Made by a program: the position numbers and the translations under genes
Notes under the pieces: model-generated
Database searches by the model: none
What the model was told of the DNA's origin: nothing
Seen by the model: the letters and a program-made list of their open reading frames with translations, nothing else
Part shown: positions 1 to 8,884 of the stretch, piece by piece
Numbering within the stretch: the stretch's first letter is position 1
How the letters are laid out: each line of letters begins with the position of its first letter
Assembly (NCBI GenBank): GCA_947062675.1
Contig: CAMSQM010000025.1
Coordinates: 1-43,180 of the forward strand
Direction of reading: 5' to 3'
DNA from: an uncultured Roseburia sp.
GTDB taxonomy: Bacteria; Bacillota; Clostridia; Lachnospirales; Lachnospiraceae
DNA: 43,180 bases

Positions 1-512
1 AGAAGCGGCGTCTTCTGATCCAGCGCCTCCCCCGTATAGGAACAGAACGCCGTTGGAATACACAATGTCGCGCCCGCAGCGTCCTGCCGCACAAATGCCG
101 GTGAAGTACAGTCCCAGGCCGTATATCCTCTCGCCTCAAAAGTCGCCCGCAGCCCGCCGGACGGGAAAGAAGACGCATCCGGCTCCCCCTTGATCAGCTC
201 TTTTCCGGAAAAACTCATCAGTACTTTTCCGTTCGCCATCGGCGCCGTGATAAACGAATCATGCTTTTCAGCCGTCACACCGGTCATCGGCTGAAACCAG
301 TGCGTGTAATGCGTCGCCCCTTTCTCAATCGCCCACTCCTTCATCTCATGCGCAACGACGTCTGCAGTCTCGAGATCCAGTTCCTTCCCCAGATTGACAA
401 CTTCTTTTAATTTCTTATAAACTTTTTTTGGCAGACGCGCCTGCATCACGGAATCGTTAAAGACGTTTCCGCCAAAAATCTCTGCCACATTGACATATCC
501 AGTCCCGCTCAT
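1..512 (-). CDS. glnN: Glutamine synthetase type III, N-terminal part (cut by window edge)
   Basis: The first 170 residues read [20 protein letters not shown] and onward, with [14 protein letters not shown] and a following [18 protein letters not shown] stretch, which are typical of the N-terminal region of GSIII enzymes (about 700 residues when complete). The family makes glutamine from glutamate, ammonia and ATP in the cytoplasm and is common in clostridia and Bacteroidetes. The ATG at 512 is preceded by GAGAGGAAG about 5 bases upstream, which fixes the start. The catalytic domain lies outside the window, so the active-site residues cannot be checked. It diverges from the calcium ATPase gene. 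The family assignment rests on recognised conserved segments, not on a search. Confidence 0.9.
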   Translation of the reverse strand, partial: MSGTGYVNVAEIFGGNVFNDSVMQARLPKKVYKKLKEVVNLGKELDLETADVVAHEMKEWAIEKGATHYTHWFQPMTGVTAEKHDSFITAPMANGKVLMSFSGKELIKGEPDASSFPSGGLRATFEARGYTAWDCTSPAFVRQDAAGATLCIPTAFCSYTGEALDQKTPL

Positions 513-617
513 TCTGCTTCCTCTCTTTCTCACAATCTTATCCTGCAATCAGCTGCCGCAGGGAAAATCCTCCCCTGCATCAATGTATGCGGTATTTTCG
601 GAAATTCAACCGAAAAA

Positions 618-717
618 GGGCATTCCACACCTCCTGGAACACCCTCACTTATCACACATCACACACATCACTTTGCTGTTTTTTAAGATAATACTTTTTT
701 CGCCGGAATGCAAGCAA
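618..717 (-). promoter_or_regulatory. Likely glnN promoter and leader hairpin
   Basis: On the minus strand TTGCTT (712-717) and TATTAT (688-693) are separated by 18 bases, giving a plausible sigma-A promoter for glnN with a leader of about 170 nt. Inside the leader, 618-644 can fold as GGG-TG-TTCCA / TGGAA-TG-CCC around a GGAGGTG loop. I recognise no known riboswitch here. A TTGACA at about 783 on the same strand has no good -10 partner. Confidence 0.4.
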
Positions 718-878
718 AAAGTTACTATTTTTTCTATTTTTCCATTCTCCACAAGAAATAAACGGGATATGTAAAATTTTTGTCAATTTTTCCGGCAGTG
801 TCATAAACCCGTCCCGGACCTCATAAGATATGTCAGCCGGGATCCTGTACAAATAATCCGGCGGCCACAGGCCTGACT

Positions 879-1010
879 GCACACGCGCAGCTCCGCATCC
901 TGAAAAACGTGTGCGCATATTTATCCGGAGTATGTGTCTGCACTGCCCTCACAGACTCCGCTCCCGTATATGGATCCTTCCATATATGGTTTTACAAAAA
1001 GCAGTGCAGA
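879..1010 (+). promoter_or_regulatory. Structured 5' region upstream of the calcium ATPase
   Basis: Three inverted repeats follow one another. GCACACG (879-885) pairs with CGTGTGC (908-914). TCTGCACTG (937-945) pairs with CAGTGCAGA (1002-1010) and encloses a perfect hairpin, TATATGGA (967-974), loop TCCT, TCCATATA (979-986). The outer 9-bp stem ends 3 bases before the GAGG ribosome site at 1014-1017. This could be a regulatory RNA leader or a set of protein sites. It does not match the manganese (yybP-ykoY) motif. The rest of the 513-1023 gap shows no gene I can support. Confidence 0.4.
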
Positions 1011-1023
1011 AATGAGGTAAAAC

Positions 1024-3663
1024 ATGGCAGAAAATTTACAGAACACAGAGCCGGTGCGCGGGAAGAACGTCCTTGAGGACGAGCAGCAGGAATCGGCGCT
1101 CTCCTGCTTTCTCGCGCAGCTCAACGACCCCCTGATTTTCATCCTGTTCGTGGCGGCGGCGATCTCCTTTCTGCTGAGAGAAATCGGCGATATGGTGATC
1201 ATTCTCGCGGTCGTCATGCTCAATGCGGTGATCGGAGTCATTCAGGAAGGGCGCGCAAAGCGCGCGCTCGACGCCTTAAAAGAACTGACAAGCCCCCACG
1301 CCCTGATACGGGAGGGCACACATAAAAAAGAAATCCCGGCGGCCGACCTGATTCCGGGAGACATTGTAATCCTCGAGGCCGGACGTCAGGTTCCCGCCGA
1401 TCTGCTCCTGACGGAAACCGTCAGCTTAAAGATCGAAGAGTCGGCGCTGACCGGCGAATCCGTTCCGGTATCCAAAAATACCACGGACCGGAATCAGGCT
1501 TTTATGTCCACCAGCGTGACCTACGGGCGCGGGGAAGGCATAGTGACGGCAATCGGCATGGACACGGAAATCGGAAAAATCGCGCGGATGATTCAGAACG
1601 CAAAGACAGAGCTCACCCCCCTTCAGAAACGCCTCGCCGATCTGGGAAAAATTTTAAGCACTGTCTCCGTATTTTTATGCATTCTCCTCTTCGTACTGGC
1701 CGTGCTTCAGAAACGTGACGTCGGGGAAATGCTGATCACCGCGATCTCCCTGGCCGTTGCCGCCGTTCCGGAAGGCCTTCCGGCCATCGTCACCATGGTC
1801 CTGGCCTTAAGTGTCTCCCGCATGGTGAAAGTCAGCACCATTGTAAAGCGTCTGCCCAGCGTGGAGACCCTCGGCTGTGTCGGCATCGTCTGCTCAGACA
1901 AGACGGGAACCCTGACGCAGAACCGCATGACGGTTGTCTGCTGCTATACCGACGGAAAAGTAACCATCCCGTCCGAACTTATCCCGGGACGGGACCACCA
2001 TTTTATTCACGGCTTTGTGCTCTGCAACGATGCCTCTCTCTCGGACGGAAAAAGGCGCGGGGACCCGACGGAACTTGCACTTTTAGATATGGCATCTCCC
2101 CACGGTATCACACGGGAAGCCCTGGAAACACAGCTGCCGCGAACGGCTGAGATCGCATTTGACTCGGACCGCAAAATGATGACAACCTTACATACCCCGG
2201 CCGCGCAGTCATCCGAAAGATACTCCGCCGTCTCTTACACCAAAGGTTCACCGGACGAGATTCTCGAGCGCTGCCAGTACATCCGCCTGAACGGAAAAAT
2301 CATACCGATGACCGCCGCGCACAAAAAGAAAATTTATGCCGTCATCGCAAAGTTCACCGGAAAAGGTCTCCGTGTCCTGGCACTCGGCATGCGGGAGAAT
2401 ACAGCTGTCCCCGAAGAAAATGACCTGACTTTTCTGGGCATTGCCGGAATGGCGGACCCTGTGCGGCCCGAGGCAGCAGACGCCGTGGCGGAATTCCGCC
2501 GTGCGGGCGTAAAGACCATTATGATCACCGGTGACCGGATGGACACGGCATTCGCCATCGCAAAGGAACTGGGCATCGCCGAAAATGAGAACGAGTGCCT
2601 CTCCGGTGAAGCTCTCTCAGGTATCAGCGATGAGGAACTCACCCGGCGCATCGACGGCGTCTCTGTCTTTGCCCATGTCTCACCGGAGCACAAGGTGCGC
2701 ATCGTCTCGGCGTGCAAAAACAGCGGACAGATCACCGCGATGACCGGCGACGGCGTCAACGACGCTCCCTCGTTGAAATCAGCGGACGTCGGCATCGCCA
2801 TGGGGCTGGCCGGAACCGACGTCGCCAGAAATGCCGCCGATATCGTGCTCACCGATGACAACTTTGCCACCATCGCAAAAGCCATCGCGCAGGGGCGCTG
2901 CATCTACGAAAATATCCGCAAATCGGTCCTGTTTCTTCTCTCCTCCAACTTCGGAGAGATTATCACGATGCTGGCCGCCGTGGCGTGCGGGCTTCCCGCC
3001 CCGTTAAAATCCAGCCATATTCTCTGGATTAACCTGATCACTGATTCCCTGCCCGCCCTGGCGCTGGGAATTGATGTGGAAGAAAACAAAAGTTTTATGG
3101 ATCGCCCTCCGCGCCGGAAAAACGAAAGCCTTTTTGCGGCCGGCGGCTGGAGCTGCACCGGATTTTACGGCATACTGATCGCCGCAGTCAGTCTCGTGGC
3201 CTATTTACAGCTCCCCGTCGGACTTCTGATTACCGCCGGTGAGCCGGTCACCCTCGCCGGCATCCGCGGGCTTTTGCTTGCGCCCGAAATCTTAAACCGC
3301 TGCCAGACTTATGCGTTCACAGTGCTCGGAATGGCGCAGCTCTTCCACGCAATCGGAATGCGGGATGTGGAAATGTCTCTTTTTAAAATGAACCATCTGG
3401 AAAACCGCCTGATGCTGATCGCTTTTGCCGTGGGAATCGGGCTGCAGCTGATGGTAACGGAACTTCCATATTTTATCGCACTTTTCGGAACATGCCGCCT
3501 TGATTTCCTCGACTGGGTGAGACTCCTTGTACTGGCCTCCATGCCGCTGCTGGCCCATGAACTTCTGCTCCTGTTCTCTTATACGGAGCAGGCGGCAGCC
3601 GATGACGCCGGCGGACTGCCCGGACAGGCGGCAGAAACAAAAAAACTCAATGGCTGGCACTGA
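1024..3663 (+). CDS. Calcium-translocating P-type ATPase (SERCA/PMR1-like, type II)
   Basis: The 879-residue membrane pump couples ATP hydrolysis to cation export, most likely calcium. Visible landmarks in order are the actuator motif EESALTGESVPV, M4 with PEGLP, the phosphorylation site CSDKTGTLTQN with Asp292, the hinge TGDGVNDAPSLKSADVGIAMG, and an M5/M6 pair with SSNFGE and WINLITDSLPA. The Glu in M4, the Asn and Glu in M5 and the Asn, Thr and Asp in M6 match SERCA calcium ligands, so the sites look intact. The N-terminal cation-ATPase domain is short: only about 35 residues precede M1, and the usual GL..EA..R...YG.N block is degraded. The start has GAGGT 5 bases upstream. It stands alone, with its stop 6 bases from that of convergent truA. 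Confidence 0.92.
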   Translation: MAENLQNTEPVRGKNVLEDEQQESALSCFLAQLNDPLIFILFVAAAISFLLREIGDMVIILAVVMLNAVIGVIQEGRAKRALDALKELTSPHALIREGTHKKEIPAADLIPGDIVILEAGRQVPADLLLTETVSLKIEESALTGESVPVSKNTTDRNQAFMSTSVTYGRGEGIVTAIGMDTEIGKIARMIQNAKTELTPLQKRLADLGKILSTVSVFLCILLFVLAVLQKRDVGEMLITAISLAVAAVPEGLPAIVTMVLALSVSRMVKVSTIVKRLPSVETLGCVGIVCSDKTGTLTQNRMTVVCCYTDGKVTIPSELIPGRDHHFIHGFVLCNDASLSDGKRRGDPTELALLDMASPHGITREALETQLPRTAEIAFDSDRKMMTTLHTPAAQSSERYSAVSYTKGSPDEILERCQYIRLNGKIIPMTAAHKKKIYAVIAKFTGKGLRVLALGMRENTAVPEENDLTFLGIAGMADPVRPEAADAVAEFRRAGVKTIMITGDRMDTAFAIAKELGIAENENECLSGEALSGISDEELTRRIDGVSVFAHVSPEHKVRIVSACKNSGQITAMTGDGVNDAPSLKSADVGIAMGLAGTDVARNAADIVLTDDNFATIAKAIAQGRCIYENIRKSVLFLLSSNFGEIITMLAAVACGLPAPLKSSHILWINLITDSLPALALGIDVEENKSFMDRPPRRKNESLFAAGGWSCTGFYGILIAAVSLVAYLQLPVGLLITAGEPVTLAGIRGLLLAPEILNRCQTYAFTVLGMAQLFHAIGMRDVEMSLFKMNHLENRLMLIAFAVGIGLQLMVTELPYFIALFGTCRLDFLDWVRLLVLASMPLLAHELLLLFSYTEQAAADDAGGLPGQAAETKKLNGWH

Positions 3664-3669
3664 CCGCCC

Positions 3670-4410
3670 TCAGTATTCTATTTTCATCAGTGTAAGCCCC
3701 TGCGGCGGCGCCGTCGGCCCCGCCGCACTACGGTCACACGCTGACAGAATCTCCGGCATCCTCTCAGGTGCAAGCTCTCCCGTCCCCGCGCGAATCAGCG
3801 TCCCCGCAATAATCCTTACCATATTGTACAGAAAACCGTTCCCTGTCACGCGGATGGTGATCACATCCCTCTCGCGCTCCACCTCGCAGTCATAGATTGT
3901 GCGCACCGATGTCTGCGCCTGGGCATGTATGGAACTAAAACTCTTAAAGTCATGTTCCCCTTTAAGCCAGGCCGCCGCCTCCCGCATTCTGCCCTCATCC
4001 AGGGGATAATGGAAAAAATATGTGTCCAGCCGCCTTGAAGGCAGACGGAATGTCCTGTTTAAAATCCGGTATTCATATGTCTTTTTGCTTTTCCGGTAAC
4101 GCGGATGCCAGTCAGACGGCACTTCACAGGAATCCTGCACTACAATATCTTCCGGCAGCCTCTGATTCAGGGCAAAAGAAATCTTCTCCGCGGGAATCCT
4201 CGTTGCGGTATCAAATACCGCCACATTCCCCAGCGCATGTACGCCCGCATCCGTCCGGCTGGCCCCCGTCACCGTGACCGCCTCCCCCAGAAGCCCGGAA
4301 AGTGCGCCGTTTAGCACTTCCTCAATCGTAACCCCGTTCGGCTGTACCTGCCAGCCATGATAATTTGTACCGTCGTACGCCACAATCAGCTTTACCCGTT
4401 TCAATGCCAC
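3670..4410 (-). CDS. truA: tRNA pseudouridine(38-40) synthase TruA
   Basis: The 246-residue protein converts uridines 38-40 of the tRNA anticodon arm to pseudouridine. It opens with LIVAYDGTNYHGWQVQPNG, the conserved TruA start, and carries the catalytic motif SRTDAGVHAL with Asp54. The C-terminal NGFLYNMVRIIAGTLI segment is also typical. Length equals the usual bacterial enzyme. It is the last gene of the minus-strand run, 120 bases after ecfT, an arrangement common in Firmicutes. It ends 6 bases from the convergent ATPase stop, with no obvious terminator between them. Confidence 0.96.
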   Translation of the reverse strand: MALKRVKLIVAYDGTNYHGWQVQPNGVTIEEVLNGALSGLLGEAVTVTGASRTDAGVHALGNVAVFDTATRIPAEKISFALNQRLPEDIVVQDSCEVPSDWHPRYRKSKKTYEYRILNRTFRLPSRRLDTYFFHYPLDEGRMREAAAWLKGEHDFKSFSSIHAQAQTSVRTIYDCEVERERDVITIRVTGNGFLYNMVRIIAGTLIRAGTGELAPERMPEILSACDRSAAGPTAPPQGLTLMKIEY

Positions 4411-4468
4411 CTCTCCTATCCATCAGCCGGCGCACAAACTCTCTCATCAGCCCCGGATCGCAGGCGCC

Positions 4469-4610
4469 GTCACATGGGCCGGCGCAGACACCTTCTGCAC
4501 AACAGTATCAGCTCCGATACGCTGTCACTGTCACATGGGCCAGCGCAGATATCTTCTGCACAGCAGTATCAGCGCCAGATACACAATCACCGTCACGTAG
4601 GCCAGCGCGT
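4469..4610. repeat. Degenerate tandem repeat (about 61 bp) at the 3' end of ecfT
   Basis: A block starting GTCACATGGGCCGGCGCAGA at 4469 recurs at 4530 (GTCACATGGGCCAGCGCAGA), and a shorter version occurs at 4592 (GTCACGTAGGCCAGCGCG). The first two copies stay similar for about 47 bases. The ecfT stop codon lies inside the middle copy, so the left copy looks like a duplicated end of ecfT now sitting in the ecfT-truA gap. Confidence 0.75.
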
Positions 4611-5343
4611 CCCGCTTTCCATAGCGCAATGGCTTCATCTTCGTCCGCCCGGCCCCGCCATTGTAGCATCTCGCTTCCATGGCCATTGCAAGGTCATCGG
4701 CCCGCCGGAACGCGGAGACAAAAAGCGGCACCAGCAGCGGAATCATGCTTTTCACCTTTCTGAGCAGATTTCCGCTCTCAAAATCCGCTCCGCGCGCCAT
4801 CTGCGCTTTCATGATTTTATCCGTCTCCTCAATCAGAATCGGAATAAACCGGAGCGCAATCGACATCATCATCGCAATCGCGTGAACCGGAATACCGATC
4901 TTTGAAAACGGCATCAGAGCCTTTTCCAGGCCGTCCGTCAGCTGGTTCGGCGTTGTCGTCAGCGTCATAATCGACGTACCCAGAATCAGGTACGTCAGCC
5001 GGACCAGCATCAGCCCGGCATTCCGGATACCCTCCGCCGTCAGCCGGAATACCCCGAAAGTGAACAGAGGCTCGCCCGGCGTCAGAAACAGATTAAACAC
5101 AGCTGTGATCAGCATCAGCACCAGAATCGCCCTGAGTCCTTTTACCATATACCGGAACGGTACATTCGAGACCCTGATCACGCCGGCAAGAAACGCCGTC
5201 ACTATCAGAAGCGCCGCGACTCCCCTGAAACAGAACAGGGAAATAATATAAATCATTGTACTGAACAATTTTACCCTTGGGTCCAGTTTGTGAATGACAG
5301 AATCTGCCGGATAATACTGGCCCAGTGTGATATCTCTTAACAT
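4531..5343 (-). CDS. ecfT: ECF transporter transmembrane subunit EcfT
   Basis: The 270-residue integral membrane protein is the scaffold of an energy-coupling-factor vitamin transporter, linking the two ATPases to exchangeable substrate-binding S components. The start MLRDITLGQYYPADSVIHKL is the family hallmark, so I place it at 5343, where GGGAG lies 7 bases upstream, rather than at the upstream in-frame codon at 5409 that would overlap ecfA2. Several hydrophobic segments precede the two cytoplasmic coupling motifs, AQMARGADFES and AMEARCYNGG. The second motif has Cys where Gly is common. It follows ecfA2 by 37 bases. No S component lies in the window, so substrates cannot be named. Confidence 0.95.
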   Translation of the reverse strand: MLRDITLGQYYPADSVIHKLDPRVKLFSTMIYIISLFCFRGVAALLIVTAFLAGVIRVSNVPFRYMVKGLRAILVLMLITAVFNLFLTPGEPLFTFGVFRLTAEGIRNAGLMLVRLTYLILGTSIMTLTTTPNQLTDGLEKALMPFSKIGIPVHAIAMMMSIALRFIPILIEETDKIMKAQMARGADFESGNLLRKVKSMIPLLVPLFVSAFRRADDLAMAMEARCYNGGAGRTKMKPLRYGKRDALAYVTVIVYLALILLCRRYLRWPM

Positions 5344-5380
5344 ACCGTTCTCCCATACCGGCTCCGCGCTCTCCGGATTC

Positions 5381-6268
5381 TTACCGGATATCCCGCCTCC
5401 CGGAATCAATCCCCGTCAGTGCCCCGATCAGACTCTCTCTTGCCTCCTCCACTGTTATGGCCTCCGTGTTCACCGACAGCCCACGGCTTTTGAGTTCGTG
5501 CATCAGATAAGTCACCTGCGGAGCCGCAAGCCCGACAGCCTCCAGCTCTCTGTAATGTGCGAACACATTTGAGGGCGTGTCGTCGAACATCACTTCTCCG
5601 TGGTTCATCACAATAATGCGCTGTACGTATTTTGCGATATCCTCCATGCTGTGCGAGACGAGAATTACCGTGATTCCCCGCTCCCTGTGCATCCTGGCAA
5701 CCAGGTCAAGAATCTCGTCGCGCCCCGCCGGGTCAAGCCCTGCGGTCGGCTCGTCCAGAATCAGCACTTCCGGCTTCATCGCCAGCACCCCGGCAATCGC
5801 CACACGGCGCTTCTGCCCTCCGGACAGATCAAACGGAGACTGATAATAAAGCTCCTCAGGGAGACCGACACTGCGCAGCGCCTCAAACGCCCGCAGTCCG
5901 GCCTCCTCCTCTTTAAGTCCCTGATTTTTCGGACCGAAACACACATCATCAAAGATCGTCGTCTCGAACAGCTGATGTTCCGGATACTGAAATACCAGGC
6001 CCACACGGTTTCTCAGCTCCCGCAGGTCAAAATCATCATCGTAAATGTCCTGGCCGTGAAAGTAAATCGATCCTGTGGTCGCTTTCATCAGCCCGTTTAA
6101 ATGCTGGATCAGCGTGGATTTGCCGGAACCGGTGTGCCCGATAATACCGATAAACTGTCCCTCTGCAATCTTAAAACTCACATCTTTCAGCGCCTGAATC
6201 TGATACGCGGTGTCCTCACTGTACACGTAATTCACTTTGTCCAGAATCATCAGCATTTTATCAGTCAT
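5381..6268 (-). CDS. ecfA2: ECF transporter ATPase EcfA2
   Basis: The 295-residue ATPase is one of two nucleotide-binding subunits of the ECF transporter. It has Walker A GHTGSGKSTL, Q-loop FQYPEHQLF, signature LSGGQKRRVAIAGVLAM, Walker B VLILDEPTAGLDP and a switch His in VSHSMED. The final 60 residues form the C-terminal dimerisation extension typical of EcfA. AAAGGA lies 8 bases before the ATG. It sits between ecfA1 (21 bases upstream) and ecfT, so the three are surely co-transcribed. EcfA1 and EcfA2 work as a heterodimer. The 1/2 naming follows gene order and similarity by eye. Confidence 0.94.
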   Translation of the reverse strand: MTDKMLMILDKVNYVYSEDTAYQIQALKDVSFKIAEGQFIGIIGHTGSGKSTLIQHLNGLMKATTGSIYFHGQDIYDDDFDLRELRNRVGLVFQYPEHQLFETTIFDDVCFGPKNQGLKEEEAGLRAFEALRSVGLPEELYYQSPFDLSGGQKRRVAIAGVLAMKPEVLILDEPTAGLDPAGRDEILDLVARMHRERGITVILVSHSMEDIAKYVQRIIVMNHGEVMFDDTPSNVFAHYRELEAVGLAAPQVTYLMHELKSRGLSVNTEAITVEEARESLIGALTGIDSGRRDIR

Positions 6269-6289
6269 CTGTGGATTCCTTTCTCTCTG

Positions 6290-7153
6290 TCACTGCATAT
6301 CCTCCACCTGCGCCACGCGCAGAACCGCTTCCACCAGCTCCTCCCGCCGCAGCACGCCGCGCGGAATATCAAGCCCGGACTGGCGCAGAAGATCTGCAAG
6401 AATCGTCACCTGCGGCACATCCAGCCGATACTCTTTCAGCTTCCCGACCTGTGAAAAAATCTCCCGCGGTGTTCCCTGCATAACGACTTTTCCCTGATCC
6501 ATGACAAGCACCCGGTCCGCATCCACAACCTCTTCCATATAATGAGTGATCAGAAGAATCGTGACGCCGGATGCGCGGTTGAGCTCATGCGCCGTGCGGA
6601 TCACTTCCCGCCGCCCGTTCGGGTCGAGCATTGCAGTCGGCTCATCGAGCACAATACATCTGGGCTGCATCGCAACGACTCCGGCGATCGCGACGCGCTG
6701 TTTCTGCCCGCCTGAAAGCTTATTCGGGGAATGATGACGGTATTTCAGCATTCCGACGGCCGCAAGGCTCTCCTCGACGCGGCGCCAGATCTCTTCCGTG
6801 GGCACACCCGTATTTTCCGGACCGAATCCCACATCCTCCTCCACAACGCTGGCAATAATCTGATTATCCGGGTTCTGAAACACCATTCCTGCGCTCTGCC
6901 GGACCGGAAGGATATTTTCCTCCCGCGAGACGTCCATTCCGTTCACCAGAAGCGTCCCCTCCGATGCCACGAGGAGCGCATTGATATGTTTCGCCAGCGT
7001 GGACTTTCCGGAACCGTTGTGCCCCAGAATCGCGATAAACTCTCCAGGCTTTACATTCAGATCCACATGGTCCAGGGCCGTCGTGACAGACTCGACATTT
7101 CCCTCCTCGTCTCTCCGGATATATTCATGCACCAGCTGTTTCGCCTTAATCAT
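6290..7153 (-). CDS. ecfA1: ECF transporter ATPase EcfA1
   Basis: The 287-residue cytoplasmic ATPase is the partner of EcfA2. Motifs in order are Walker A GHNGSGKSTLAKH, Q-loop FQNPDNQI, signature LSGGQKQRVAIAGVVAMQ, Walker B CIVLDEPTAMLDP and switch His in ITHYMEE. The FQNPDNQ Q-loop and DEPTAMLDP Walker B are characteristic of EcfA1. A GGGGGA ribosome site lies about 6 bases before the ATG. It is the first gene of the ECF trio and starts 35 bases after trmL ends, so it is probably read through from upstream genes. Confidence 0.94.
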   Translation of the reverse strand: MIKAKQLVHEYIRRDEEGNVESVTTALDHVDLNVKPGEFIAILGHNGSGKSTLAKHINALLVASEGTLLVNGMDVSREENILPVRQSAGMVFQNPDNQIIASVVEEDVGFGPENTGVPTEEIWRRVEESLAAVGMLKYRHHSPNKLSGGQKQRVAIAGVVAMQPRCIVLDEPTAMLDPNGRREVIRTAHELNRASGVTILLITHYMEEVVDADRVLVMDQGKVVMQGTPREIFSQVGKLKEYRLDVPQVTILADLLRQSGLDIPRGVLRREELVEAVLRVAQVEDMQ

Positions 7154-7188
7154 CTCTGTTCCCCCTTTTTCCTTTCAGGGCTCCCGCC

Positions 7189-7710
7189 TCACATATCTGT
7201 CTCCCAGCTTAAGCGGTGCAGGGCTCCCGCCGTCTTCATGCCGGCAAAACCATTCTGACGCAACGCCTCATACAGCACAATCGCCACGGAATTGGACAGA
7301 TTCAGGGAACGCGTATCGCCCGCCATCGGGATCCTCACACAGGTATCGGGACTGGATATTAAAAGCTCCTCCGGAAGACCCGCGCTCTCCTTTCCGAACA
7401 GCAGGTAAGCCCCCGGCTCATAGGAGACGTCCGTGTAGGCCTTCCTGCTCTTGGTCGTGGCCATATAAATCTTCACACCGGAACCCGCCGGACAGTTGCG
7501 CGCGCAAAAATCTTCCCAGTTCACATATGTCGTAACGTCAAGATCCTTCCAGTAATCCATACCGGCGCGGCGGAGAGATTTCTCGTCGAGACGAAACCCC
7601 AGCGGTTCGATCAGGTGGAGCCTCGTCCCCGTCGCCACGCAGGTTCTCCCGATATTGCCGGTATTGGCCGGTATCTCCGGCTCGAAGAGCACAATATTAA
7701 ATCCCGGCAT
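7189..7710 (-). CDS. trmL: tRNA (cytidine/uridine-34-2'-O)-methyltransferase TrmL
   Basis: The 173-residue SPOUT-family enzyme uses SAM to methylate the 2'-OH of the wobble base of certain tRNAs. The start FNIVLFEPEIPANTGNIGRT is the family signature, followed by HLIEPLGF, then YLLFGKESAGLPEELL and RIPMAGDTRSLNLSNSVAIV in the knotted C-terminal half, where SAM binds. Length is that of a compact, single-domain SPOUT protein (about 155-175). Its start overlaps the end of the aminotransferase gene by 14 bases, implying translational coupling. Confidence 0.94.
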   Translation of the reverse strand: MPGFNIVLFEPEIPANTGNIGRTCVATGTRLHLIEPLGFRLDEKSLRRAGMDYWKDLDVTTYVNWEDFCARNCPAGSGVKIYMATTKSRKAYTDVSYEPGAYLLFGKESAGLPEELLISSPDTCVRIPMAGDTRSLNLSNSVAIVLYEALRQNGFAGMKTAGALHRLSWETDM

Positions 7711-8884
7711 TCTGCACGCCCCGCTCTCTCAGCTCCCCGACAAATTCTGCGATCCGGTCCATCGCCTTTTTGAGTACATCGAGCGAATACGCGTAAGAAA
7801 TCCGCAGATACCCTTCCCCGCACTCTCCGAATGCCGTCCCCGGAACCACCGCAACCTTTTTCGAGTCAAGAAGCTTTTCCACAAATTCCCCTGATGTCAT
7901 GCCAAACTCCCTGATGCACGGGAAAACATAAAATGCCCCGAACGGTTCAAAGCAGGAAAGCCCCATCTCCTGAAACCGGGAGAGCAGATATCTCCTTCTG
8001 CCGTTATACTCCTCCCGCATCTTCGCCACATCCTCGTCACCGTTCTTCAGCGCATCCACCGCCGCATACTGGCTGGTGGTCGGCGCGCACATGATGGCAT
8101 ACTGATGGATTTTTAACATCTGACTGATAATCAGTTCCGGCCCGCATGCATAGCCAAGCCTCCAGCCCGTCATTGAATGCGACTTGGAAAAACCGTTGAT
8201 GACAATTGTGCGTTCCCTCATTCCCGGAATCGACGCGATGGAAACATGGCGGTCCAGGTATGTAAGCTCGGAATATATCTCGTCGCTGATCACATACAGA
8301 TCATGCTCTTTTATCACCTCTGCGATGGCCTCAAGATCAGACTGCTCCATCACCGCCCCCGTCGGATTGTTCGGGAACGGCAGAACCAGAATCTTTGTCT
8401 TAGGCGTCACTGCATCCTTAAGCTGCTCCGCCGTCAGCCTGAAGTCGTTCTCCGCCGTCAGCTCAATGGCGACCGGGGTCCCGTTTGCCAGAACAGCACA
8501 CGGCATATAGGAAACATAGCTCGGCTGCGGCACTAAAACCTCGTCTCCCGGATCCAGCATAGCGCGCATTGCCAGATCTATCGCCTCGCTTCCGCCAACC
8601 GTCACGAAAATCTCATGATCCGGGTTATAGGATATCCCGTAACGTCTGGTCAGATACCGGTCTATCTCTATCTTTAATTCCTTTAACCCTGCGTTGGAAG
8701 TGTAGCAGGTCCTGCCCTTTTCCAGCGAATAGATCGCCTCATCACGGATATGCCACGGTGTGTCAAAATCCGGCTCGCCGACGCCCAGTGAAATCCCGTC
8801 TTTCATCTCACCGACAACATCAAAATATTTGCGGATCCCCGAGGGCTGAATCGTGACGATTGTCTTCGATAATGGATTTCTCAT
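7697..8884 (-). CDS. PLP-dependent aminotransferase, class I/II
   Basis: The 395-residue enzyme belongs to fold type I aspartate/alanine/aromatic aminotransferases. It shows the substrate loop GVGEPDFDTP, PFPNNPTGAV, the PLP-phenol Asp/Tyr segment VISDEIYSELTY, Lys234 in GFSKSHSMTGWRLGY as the Schiff-base residue and the C-terminal carboxylate-binding Arg in YLRISYAYS. The true amino-acid substrate cannot be told from sequence by eye. It overlaps the Lrp/AsnC regulator gene by 4 bases (ATGA), so the two are translationally coupled. This suggests the regulator senses the amino acid handled here, which is inference. Confidence 0.92.
   Translation of the reverse strand: MRNPLSKTIVTIQPSGIRKYFDVVGEMKDGISLGVGEPDFDTPWHIRDEAIYSLEKGRTCYTSNAGLKELKIEIDRYLTRRYGISYNPDHEIFVTVGGSEAIDLAMRAMLDPGDEVLVPQPSYVSYMPCAVLANGTPVAIELTAENDFRLTAEQLKDAVTPKTKILVLPFPNNPTGAVMEQSDLEAIAEVIKEHDLYVISDEIYSELTYLDRHVSIASIPGMRERTIVINGFSKSHSMTGWRLGYACGPELIISQMLKIHQYAIMCAPTTSQYAAVDALKNGDEDVAKMREEYNGRRRYLLSRFQEMGLSCFEPFGAFYVFPCIREFGMTSGEFVEKLLDSKKVAVVPGTAFGECGEGYLRISYAYSLDVLKKAMDRIAEFVGELRERGVQNAGI

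Noticed and set aside
776..1023. Manganese riboswitch (yybP-ykoY) before the P-type ATPase
   Set aside because: The conserved loop sequences of that class could not be found on the plus strand, despite the suitable gene context.
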